The position numbers and the translations under genes are program-made. Shown here in pieces: positions 57,843-64,000 of a stretch of 64,000 bases of DNA. The DNA is taken from contig DDSH01000001.1 of assembly GCA_002343775.1 (NCBI GenBank), forward strand, positions 1 through 64,000, written 5' to 3'. How positions within the stretch are numbered: the stretch's first letter is position 1; each line of letters begins with the position of its first letter. The DNA is from Anaerolineales bacterium UBA2395 (GTDB taxonomy: Bacteria > Chloroflexota > Anaerolineae > Anaerolineales > Villigracilaceae). The notes under the pieces are model-generated. The model was not told the DNA's origin. It saw only the letters and a program-made list of their open reading frames with translations, and made no database searches.

Positions 57843-58826
57843 ATGGCAAAAAATATGCCTACTATTTTTTTACTCTACGGCAACGACGAATTTGCCATCA
57901 CACGCAAACTCAAGGATTTCGAGTCTGAATTCACTGACCCCACCACGGCGGACATGAACACGACGCGTCTCGAAGCGCGGACGATGACCGAGAATGACCT
58001 CAACAACGCGGTCAATGCCATGCCGTTCCTTGCGCCGAAGAGGTTGGTCTTCATTGCATATCCATCTGCCAAATATAACAAGCCTGACACCCGTAAAAAA
58101 TTTCAAGAGTTTTTAGAAAAAGCGCCTGATACCGCCAAGGTCGTTTTGTACGATACGGTTGAGAAAGCAAAAGATGCTGACAAGCATTGGCTGTATAAAT
58201 GGGCAGAAAAGCATAAACCGCATGTCAAGTCGCAGGCGTTCTTCCTGCCGCAGCAACGCGATATGCCTGGCTGGATCATCAACGAGGCGAAAAATCAAGG
58301 CGGACAGATCGAACCTGCTGCTGCGGCACGTCTCGCCGAAATGTCTGGTGTGGACACCCGTCAGGCGGGGATGGAACTCTCCAAACTGCTGGCATATGTC
58401 AATTGGGAGCGACCCGTTCGCGGGTCCGATGTGGAGGCGGTTTGTATCGTCACATCCCAGCAAAGCGTGTTTGACTTCGTCGATGCATTATCCCAAGGCA
58501 ATGCTCAACGGGCGCAAAAACTTTTGCATCGCTTGCTTGAGAACGAAGACCCATTTTCGTTGTGGGGCATGGTTGTGCGTCAATTTCGTTTGTTGATTCA
58601 AGCGCGTGAAATTTTGGACGGGCGGGGAAACAAGGACGATGTGGCGCGGGCGCTATCCGTTCACCCGTTTGTGGCAGAGAAGACCACCGGGCAGGCGAAC
58701 CGTTTTTCAATGGAAGCACTTGAGGGCATTTACCATCGCCTGCTGCAAATTGATGAACAGGTAAAAACAAGCCAGATCACATTAGACCTGGCTCTCGATA
58801 CGCTTGTGGTTGAACTGGCTCGTTAA
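57843..58826 (+). CDS. holA: DNA polymerase III delta subunit
   Basis: A 327-residue clamp-loader subunit. TIFLLYGNDEFAITRKL is the typical HolA opening, LVFIAYPSAKYNKPD and VVLYDTVEKAKDADKHWLYKWAE lie in domain I, and DALSQGNAQRAQKLLHRLLENEDPFSLWGMVVRQFRLL is the family's domain III signature. It opens the beta clamp in the clamp-loader complex. No ribosome site is visible because the hairpin pair ends at the start codon. It ends convergently with the ABM gene, overlapping by four bases. Confidence 0.93.
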   Translation: MAKNMPTIFLLYGNDEFAITRKLKDFESEFTDPTTADMNTTRLEARTMTENDLNNAVNAMPFLAPKRLVFIAYPSAKYNKPDTRKKFQEFLEKAPDTAKVVLYDTVEKAKDADKHWLYKWAEKHKPHVKSQAFFLPQQRDMPGWIINEAKNQGGQIEPAAAARLAEMSGVDTRQAGMELSKLLAYVNWERPVRGSDVEAVCIVTSQQSVFDFVDALSQGNAQRAQKLLHRLLENEDPFSLWGMVVRQFRLLIQAREILDGRGNKDDVARALSVHPFVAEKTTGQANRFSMEALEGIYHRLLQIDEQVKTSQITLDLALDTLVVELAR

Positions 58827-59137
58827 ACTTTTTTCCATTCCCCTTCTTCTGGATAGATCGCAATAAACTCATGCCCTTCGCCTTTACGCGCTTGCGTGGC
58901 GAGGTATACATCTTTCCATTTTAGAAAATGCTCGGTTTCAAGGTGGGCGTCCCGTGCCGCCATATCGGCATAGACTTCGAAGAGACTGAAATGGGTTGGG
59001 TCTGCCGTATCTTGAAAGAATTCAAAACGCAGCACACCAGGTTCAAGGCGGGTCTTGAGGGCGTTCTCAAGGGTGGCGGATTTATATGCTTCGACGCTTT
59101 CTGGTTTGATATAGTGATGAACTTGAAAGATATACAT
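58823..59137 (-). CDS. Antibiotic biosynthesis monooxygenase-domain protein (YgiN-like)
   Basis: A 104-residue ABM protein starting at 59137 (MYIFQVHHYIKPESVEAYKS) with GGAGGT six bases upstream. LEPGVLRFEFFQDTADPTHFSLFEVYADMAARDAHLETEHF is the dimeric ferredoxin-like ABM core, with the F-x-L-x-E-x-Y pattern. Such proteins oxidise quinols or act on small aromatics. It converges with holA with a TTAA overlap. It may share a transcript with the CPBP gene upstream, 84 bases away. Confidence 0.87.
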   Translation of the reverse strand: MYIFQVHHYIKPESVEAYKSATLENALKTRLEPGVLRFEFFQDTADPTHFSLFEVYADMAARDAHLETEHFLKWKDVYLATQARKGEGHEFIAIYPEEGEWKKV

Positions 59138-59220
59138 AACTACCTCCATGTTCACCACTATATCCAAAAGGGCTCAAAAGGATGTATGCAATTTCATTGC
59201 AAGCGCCGGAAACGCCAACT

Positions 59221-60117
59221 TCAACTCCCGAACATATTAATCACTACATGGGTAATGGATGGCGCGATCAAATTACGCGTGCGTTGGAAGATGACGCCCA
59301 TTGCCAGCCCTGATATGCTGTGTGATGCAATACCAAGCGCCAAGCCTTGCAGAACATCCCCGCCCATGAACTGTGTGTCCGCGCCGAGATGCCAGACGGC
59401 AAAGACCAACGCCTGCAAAACCAATGCCCAATCGGAGCCGAGCCAATCTTTCAAACGGGTTTGAAGCGCGCCGCGAAAAAGAAATTCTTCCGAGAAGCCG
59501 TTCCGTAATAAATTTCCAAAGAACATCATCCCCAATCGCATCAGTGACGTGGAACCATTTACGATGTTGATGACGAAGAAAACCAGTGGAATGCTCACCC
59601 ACAAGGCAGTCACTCGCGAGACACGATGTCCCTTGCCAAATCCCAAATCGGGAAGGCGTGCGCCCAACAGCAATAAAAGAACAAAGGGAATCAAAAAATA
59701 GCCAGAAAAATTCTCAGCAGCAAGCCCAGAGGAATGGTCAACCAGGTTGGACAAATAACGCCCGCCAAGGTTTGAAAACCAATCGCCAAACCACGACCAA
59801 ACAGGGATATTCATGGCACGGGCAGGCTGGACGTTGAAGACAAATCCGCGATAGCCTGTGAGAAGGATAAAGAATACAACAACAAGAAGTTGAAGCCAGA
59901 AGAACGGGGATCGTTTCTTTTCTGCAACTGGGGTCTCCGCTTGATTCTCGGTCATGGAAACCGTAATGGCAGAGAAAACCAAAATGCCCAACGCAAAAGT
60001 AGTTGAGCCGATTACGCCGTTTCCCGTCAACAACAAGTATCCGATAGAGACGAGCCAGATAATCGCAAAGAACCATGCGGCGGGTGAAACAAGAACATTT
60101 TTGAGCATGTTTTTCAT
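59221..60117 (-). CDS. CPBP family intramembrane glutamic endopeptidase
   Basis: A 298-residue membrane protein from ATG 60117; a TTG 12 codons upstream is possible. Eight or so helices are seen. The active-site motifs are present: SEEFLFRGAL (EExxxR) and AVFAVWHLGADTQF (FxxxH) and the final ITHVVIN (HxxxN). These are the catalytic residues of the CAAX protease/Abi (CPBP) family. The substrate is unknown. It lies between the ABM gene and the PfkB-fusion gene, with an intergenic gap of about 55 bases to the latter. Confidence 0.9.
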   Translation of the reverse strand: MKNMLKNVLVSPAAWFFAIIWLVSIGYLLLTGNGVIGSTTFALGILVFSAITVSMTENQAETPVAEKKRSPFFWLQLLVVVFFILLTGYRGFVFNVQPARAMNIPVWSWFGDWFSNLGGRYLSNLVDHSSGLAAENFSGYFLIPFVLLLLLGARLPDLGFGKGHRVSRVTALWVSIPLVFFVINIVNGSTSLMRLGMMFFGNLLRNGFSEEFLFRGALQTRLKDWLGSDWALVLQALVFAVWHLGADTQFMGGDVLQGLALGIASHSISGLAMGVIFQRTRNLIAPSITHVVINMFGS

Positions 60118-60172
60118 GTACTGATAAATCCTTTTTCGGTTGTTTATTTCCAAACATACACAAGATATGTGT

Positions 60173-61960
60173 TTAGTAGAAGCTAGTACGTAAAACAGGT
60201 TGAAAAAGTTCCCGCCGATGGGCGCAAACGGAATCGATCTGGCACAAACTGCATTCGGGTTCGGTCATTTCGGGGCAGCGTTTGCGCGCGCCAAAGAAGA
60301 ACCAATCTACTGCACCAGTGGATTTACCAGATAACGCCACCACCTCTTCAATGGCGCGGTAAGCGGTGAGGCGGATCGCCCATTCGTCGGCGGGGGAGAT
60401 GAGTTCGCGGTTGGTGATTTTGGTTTTCAAATCTTCGTCGAGAATATCCACCAAACCCACGCGCAGGCACGAGCGCATCAGGTGATAGTCAATGACGGGT
60501 TCCACTTGCTCGCCAGCGGCAAAGGTCAGGAACGCTTCGGGGCGTTGGTTGAGGATGAGTGCGAGCAGTCCGCTTTTTTTGCGGAGCGGGTCTTCCTTGT
60601 ATCCGCCAACTTTGTCGAGGATGGAGATGAGAGTCGCTAACGGCGTGGCAGAGGCTCGGGCTTTTTGCAACACAGTTTCCGGCGTGAGGCGAAGCGCAAG
60701 CATATCCCGCCCGTAGGCATTCGCCATTTCCAAATGCAAGTCCAGCGCGGGCATGGGATCGCTTCCATCATCCGCTTTGAAGATTTCGAGCAGCTCGGCG
60801 CGACTCAAATTTGCCTGACGTTCGGGGGAACAAAAATCCGCATCCGACTCAAGCCGACGCCTGTATGCATCGAAGAGATAGAATGCGCCCTTTTGGCTGA
60901 CTCCACCAAGCGGCGCAATCAGCGGCGTGTGATAGCGATTGTTCTTCTCGTTCCAAAAACTGAATTGCTGCAACGTGACCGCGAAAAAATAATCGAGCGC
61001 CTTGGGGTGATACGCGGGCGGAAGTTCGGGACTGATGAAGTTGAAGGGCGCGGCTTCATCGAGCGCGGCAACCATTTTGGAAATTTTTTTAATCTGGGCC
61101 GGGTTGGTCTGCGCTTTGGGGCTGGACGGAATCGCAGGCGCGGCTTCGTTGAACAACAACGCGGTTGGACCAACATGCGCGATCATCTGCGCGGCAAGCG
61201 GAACAGCGTGCTGCGCCGCCATGACGGGATGTTTTCCCTGCGCAAGATACGCCAGCGTTGCACCGCAGAAGGTATCGCCCGCGCCAGTAGGGTCGAGTTC
61301 GGTGGTGGGTACGGAGGGAATGAAAGTTTTGTGATTGCCTTGAATGACGCAAGCACCGTCCGCGCCCAGGGTGATAAAGAGTAGTTTGCCCGCTTCGGTA
61401 TGCGCCGCTTCAAGCGAGCCAAATAAGCCGATGGCTTCGCTTTGATTCATGAAGAAGATATCGGTGTTTTTCATGATGCTGCGAACCTGCTCAGGCGATT
61501 CGTTGACGCTGATGAGATATGTGCCAGCCGAGATTTTCTTTGCGCCGCTATTTCGACAGGCTTCAACAAAACTCAATTGTTTTTGCGCATTGCCAAGCGG
61601 GACGATGTGAATGCAATCGTATTTCGAGAGGTTGGTGGGCAGCATATCTGGCGTGAGCGTGGACTCTGCGCCGAAGGTCGCTTTGAGGTATTCGGTCTTC
61701 CCGCCGCGCTGGGAGATTTCAAAATGCGGCAGACCTTCTTCGGGTTCCACGATGGGACCGAGCCATTCGGCGAGTCTGTCCGCGATGGGTTGGAGAACGT
61801 CGGGGACGGGATTTGGATTGGGCGCAAAAAGGGAAACGTTTGATCCGCAGCGGTGAGCCGCCATGGCGGTGTACATCCCTGCACCGCCCGCAGAAGGGAG
61901 GGTTTGGGAATCGAGATGGAGGATGTCGGTGGAGGTGCCGCCGATGATGAGGAGAGTCAT
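60173..61960 (-). CDS. PfkB kinase fused to DUF2419/Qng1-like glycosylase domain with Cys cluster
   Basis: A 595-residue two-domain protein. Residues 1-275 are a PfkB (ribokinase) domain: GGAGMYTAMAAHRCG at 25-39 and the catalytic DPTGAGDTFCG at 223-233. Residues 290-560 read ALDYFFAVTLQQFSFW, AELLEIFKADDGSDPMPALD and VIDYHLMRSCLRVGLVDIL, which I recognise as the pattern of queuosine-5'-phosphate N-glycosylases (DUF2419, Qng1): an L-D-x-x-F-x-V...FSFW block, an L-x-x-I-F-x-x-D block and a D-Y-[RH] block. The tail has C562, C570, C573 and C579, spaced like the Fe-S loop of endonuclease III. A kinase plus this glycosylase would take queuosine to queuine. The alternative is another nucleoside or a DNA-repair-like HhH-GPD domain. 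Confidence 0.75.
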   Translation of the reverse strand: MTLLIIGGTSTDILHLDSQTLPSAGGAGMYTAMAAHRCGSNVSLFAPNPNPVPDVLQPIADRLAEWLGPIVEPEEGLPHFEISQRGGKTEYLKATFGAESTLTPDMLPTNLSKYDCIHIVPLGNAQKQLSFVEACRNSGAKKISAGTYLISVNESPEQVRSIMKNTDIFFMNQSEAIGLFGSLEAAHTEAGKLLFITLGADGACVIQGNHKTFIPSVPTTELDPTGAGDTFCGATLAYLAQGKHPVMAAQHAVPLAAQMIAHVGPTALLFNEAAPAIPSSPKAQTNPAQIKKISKMVAALDEAAPFNFISPELPPAYHPKALDYFFAVTLQQFSFWNEKNNRYHTPLIAPLGGVSQKGAFYLFDAYRRRLESDADFCSPERQANLSRAELLEIFKADDGSDPMPALDLHLEMANAYGRDMLALRLTPETVLQKARASATPLATLISILDKVGGYKEDPLRKKSGLLALILNQRPEAFLTFAAGEQVEPVIDYHLMRSCLRVGLVDILDEDLKTKITNRELISPADEWAIRLTAYRAIEEVVALSGKSTGAVDWFFFGARKRCPEMTEPECSLCQIDSVCAHRRELFQPVLRTSFY

Positions 61961-61998
61961 GGGAATGATGAAGGGTGAATTAGGAAGGATGAAAAAAG

Positions 61999-62049
61999 AT
62001 GAAAGAGGAAAGAAGTGGTGGAGGATTTCTTTCTTCTTTCCTCTTTCAT
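61999..62049 (-). terminator. Rho-independent terminator after the alkyltransferase-like genes
   Basis: Arms of 17 exact base pairs (61999-62015 and 62033-62049, reading gaaagaggaaagaag and its complement) with a 17-base loop. On the minus strand a run TTTTTT follows the stem (about 61992-61997). It ends the ATL gene pair and lies 38 bases before the PfkB-fusion gene. Confidence 0.8.
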
Positions 62050-62055
62050 TTGCGT

Positions 62056-62442
62056 TTAGAACATTGCGGCTTGCTGCGGAATGTCACTTTCGTCTTTTCC
62101 GCTCCAGCCGAACTTTTTCAGATCAATTCGGTCTTTGGCATCGAAGGCCACACCTTCCGCTTCAAGTAGCGGACGTTGTCTCTCTGCGCCGGGGCGTTCG
62201 CTGATCTTGCCTTGCGAGTTGATGACGCGCTGCCATGGCACATCATCGGGACAATTTGCCATTGCGCTACCAACCCATCGCGGAGAGAGCGTGGCGTAGG
62301 TTTCGAGTTCCACGCCGTTGGGCGGCGGAATCATTTTGGCGATCTGTCCGTACGTGGCAACTTTTCCGCGCGGGATCATTCGGGCAATTGCCCAAACTTG
62401 TTCGTAATAGGCTTGCGGATTGGGGGGAGAAGAGAAGGACAT
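62056..62442 (-). CDS. Alkyltransferase-like protein (ATL, MGMT family)
   Basis: A 128-residue ATL. IPRGKVATYGQIAKM is the MGMT helix-turn-helix, and the active-site PCHR of true alkyltransferases is replaced by PWQRV (W70), which marks ATL proteins that bind O6-alkylguanine but cannot remove it. It would flag alkyl damage for nucleotide excision repair. It is 29 bases after the other ATL gene, its close paralogue. C64 (MANCPDD) is not the alkyl acceptor. Confidence 0.92.
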   Translation of the reverse strand: MSFSSPPNPQAYYEQVWAIARMIPRGKVATYGQIAKMIPPPNGVELETYATLSPRWVGSAMANCPDDVPWQRVINSQGKISERPGAERQRPLLEAEGVAFDAKDRIDLKKFGWSGKDESDIPQQAAMF

Positions 62443-62471
62443 GGGAAATTCCTTTTTATCGACGAACTGTT

Positions 62472-62831
62472 TTACTTTCCATTCCAGCCGTATTTGCGCA
62501 TGTCAATGCGTCCGCGCGGGTTGAATGGGACGCCCTCATCATACAGCATGAGTTGGTGACGCTTCGCCTCCACCCCGTCCCGTTCGGTGATCTGCCCCTT
62601 TGAGTTGACCACACGCTGCCACGGAATCTCATTGGGGCTGGCGGCGACGGCATTGCTGACCCACAACGCGCCGAACTCGGCGAAGGTGGCTTCATCCACA
62701 CCGGCGGGCGGAGTCAGCATTTTGGCGATCTGCCCATACGAAGCGACTTTTCCGCGTGGGATGCGGGTGACGATATTCCATACTTGGGCGTAAAAGGCTT
62801 GAGGGTCTGGTAGGGTTGGGAGTTCGGGCAT
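62472..62831 (-). CDS. Alkyltransferase-like protein (ATL, MGMT family), paralogue
   Basis: A 119-residue ATL with IPRGKVASYGQIAKM and PWQRVVNSKGQ (W71) in place of PCHR. It has the same layout as the neighbour (PDPQAFYAQVWNIV against PNPQAYYEQVWAIA) and clearly comes from a tandem duplication; the second has lost the C-terminal PQQAAMF-type extension. Substrate preferences may differ. A terminator-like hairpin follows the pair. Confidence 0.92.
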   Translation of the reverse strand: MPELPTLPDPQAFYAQVWNIVTRIPRGKVASYGQIAKMLTPPAGVDEATFAEFGALWVSNAVAASPNEIPWQRVVNSKGQITERDGVEAKRHQLMLYDEGVPFNPRGRIDMRKYGWNGK

Positions 62832-62866
62832 GGGATTCCTTGTTGAAAGTGGAAAGTAGAAAGTTG

Positions 62867-64000
62867 TTAACGCTTGGCTAGGTATTTATAAAAAAATGTC
62901 TGTCTCACATTCGCGATGAAGTTCTGTGAAAGTTCATCGGTCATGAATTGAAGTGTTGGTAAAGCATCGGCAGTAAGAGTGCCGGGATGTTCCTCTTCCG
63001 GCTTGCCAGGTTGGGCGAGTTTGGCGACCGGGTCAGTGGAAAAATCACAGGCTGAGCAGGTATCTTGCAGGAAGTAGTAGTCAAAGGTGCGGTAAACGGA
63101 GCGATTGATCTCGTAAAGCGGAGTCAGGGAGCCGAGAGCAAGTAGAGCGAGCAACGCGTAACGGGTAATGAGTGAGGCGGACTTGTTGAAGATGGTCTCG
63201 CCGGTCATCAGCATGAGGTAGAAGAGCGGGGCGATGGAAGCGCGCATGACGAAGTCCCGTCCGCTGCCGAGTTGGATGAAGGGGATGAGGGCTAGGAGAA
63301 TGCCGGTGATGATCCAGCGCGGGTCTTTGTATTTTGACGAGGCAAGGACGAGCCAAAGAATCCCGCCTTCGAGCAGGAAGAAGGCGAGAAATTTATCGAG
63401 TGGCAAGGATTGGAATCCACGTTGTTGGGCAGCGGAGTTGGCGGTGAAGAAGAAAGAGGAAAGAAGAAAGATGATGATGGCGGAGAGGATGATGGCTGGG
63501 TTGAGATGTTTGAATGGAGATTTGAAATCAGTTTGCTTGACGAGTTCGATAAGGATGTAAGGGAGAAGTCCCACCGAGGCGAGGGGGGCGAAGAAGAAGC
63601 AGAGAGACCAGAGCAGGATGAGTTCGGTGCGTGTGTCTGATTTATTTTCTACTGCAAGGCTCGCAATCATTGAAATCACCAACCATGCTGGAATGGCTTG
63701 ATTGAAGACCCAAAATAATTGGGTGGTGAAGGACGAGTATTGCAAGTTCCCTGCCCAGGTTTCGAGATGAGTAATGGGTGGCAGGAGGGTCGGATAATCC
63801 TGCAAGAAGAAGAGCGTGCCGAGGATGTCCAATCCGCTGAAGAGGATGAGGAGCAGTGCCGCTTTGAGGTTGGAGGTTTTGAAGAAGTTGGCGAGATAAT
63901 GCGTAACGAGTAACAAGCCGAGAAGCGACCAGATGAAGAGGGCGAAATTGGCAACTTGCCAGTTGGTGAATTTTGCGATCAACGCGGAAGGCAGCCAGAA
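62867..64000 (-). CDS. Polytopic membrane protein, partial (5' end outside window)
   Basis: The frame is open to the window edge: before the TTG at 63982 it reads FWLPSA, a natural continuation into a membrane helix, so the true start lies beyond base 64000. The visible part has about 378 residues with roughly nine helices and a C-terminal soluble part (residues 300-371 of the inside numbering). No family is named; the alternation of helices and charged loops is like dolichyl-P-mannose-type GT-C proteins. It has no internal start with a good ribosome site. Confidence 0.75.
   Translation of the reverse strand, partial: FWLPSALIAKFTNWQVANFALFIWSLLGLLLVTHYLANFFKTSNLKAALLLILFSGLDILGTLFFLQDYPTLLPPITHLETWAGNLQYSSFTTQLFWVFNQAIPAWLVISMIASLAVENKSDTRTELILLWSLCFFFAPLASVGLLPYILIELVKQTDFKSPFKHLNPAIILSAIIIFLLSSFFFTANSAAQQRGFQSLPLDKFLAFFLLEGGILWLVLASSKYKDPRWIITGILLALIPFIQLGSGRDFVMRASIAPLFYLMLMTGETIFNKSASLITRYALLALLALGSLTPLYEINRSVYRTFDYYFLQDTCSACDFSTDPVAKLAQPGKPEEEHPGTLTADALPTLQFMTDELSQNFIANVRQTFFYKYLAKR

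Noticed and set aside
1..64000. tRNA, rRNA, CRISPR, riboswitch or prophage features
   Set aside because: I looked for tRNA-type T-loops (for example ggttcgaa near 3430, which is inside wbpG), regular repeat arrays and phage genes, and found none that stand up.

Overview
The window reads as a chromosomal segment of an uncultivated, probably anaerobic or facultative bacterium, most likely Chloroflexota of the Anaerolineae type. This is an inference from gene content (DUF6391- and DUF951-type proteins, Pro/Thr-rich 'PTPTPSP' linkers, LLM oxidoreductase, M42 peptidase) and from many small palindromic intergenic repeats. No rRNA, tRNA, CRISPR array, integrase or transposase was recognised.

Region 1 (about 1-41.6 kb, all on the minus strand, transcribed from high to low coordinates) is a large surface-polysaccharide locus. 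It holds five GT4 glycosyltransferases, one polyprenyl-phosphate-type GT2, several large GT-C-like membrane proteins, two flippases, an FkbM methyltransferase and several nucleotide-sugar modules. One module is a full set of homologues of the Pseudomonas WbpA-B-E-D-I route to UDP-ManNAc(3NAc)A, plus the WbpG/HisH/HisF amidotransferase set that turns the 3-acetamido group into an acetamidino group. A second (8.5-18 kb) has a sugar-nucleotidyltransferase, a LegB-like dehydratase, a second SDR, a fused transketolase, a NeuA-like cytidylyltransferase, an aldehyde dehydrogenase and a NeuB-like synthase. It looks like an ulosonic acid pathway, but lacks the usual LegC/LegH/LegG partners. Gmd and a CapI-type epimerase complete the sugar supply. 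Most genes touch or overlap by the ATGA arrangement, so long polycistronic transcripts are likely. Two AT-rich stretches (asnB; FkbM plus flippase) suggest modular exchange.

Region 2 (41.6-45.6 kb, minus) is housekeeping: a family 4 uracil-DNA glycosylase with a terminal QLSLF clamp-binding motif, RimI, TsaB, TsaE, a lipid-type GT4 with an 11-residue C-terminal repeat, and a DUF951 protein. A 398-bp divergent intergenic region with nested inverted repeats follows.

Region 3 (46.0-58.8 kb, plus) is a series of short operons: MBL hydrolase plus Crp/Fnr regulator, thioesterase, M42 peptidase, redoxin, LLM oxidoreductase/VOC/MazG, ClpC plus a TPR membrane protein, MsrA, Dus, DUF6391 and HolA.

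Region 4 (58.8-64 kb, minus) has an ABM monooxygenase, a CPBP protease, a striking PfkB-kinase fused to a domain that resembles queuosine-5'-phosphate glycosylases (DUF2419/Qng1) and ends in four cysteines, two tandem alkyltransferase-like proteins, and a membrane protein cut by the window edge. The PfkB fusion and the transketolase-containing ulosonic acid module are the best candidates for undescribed biology.
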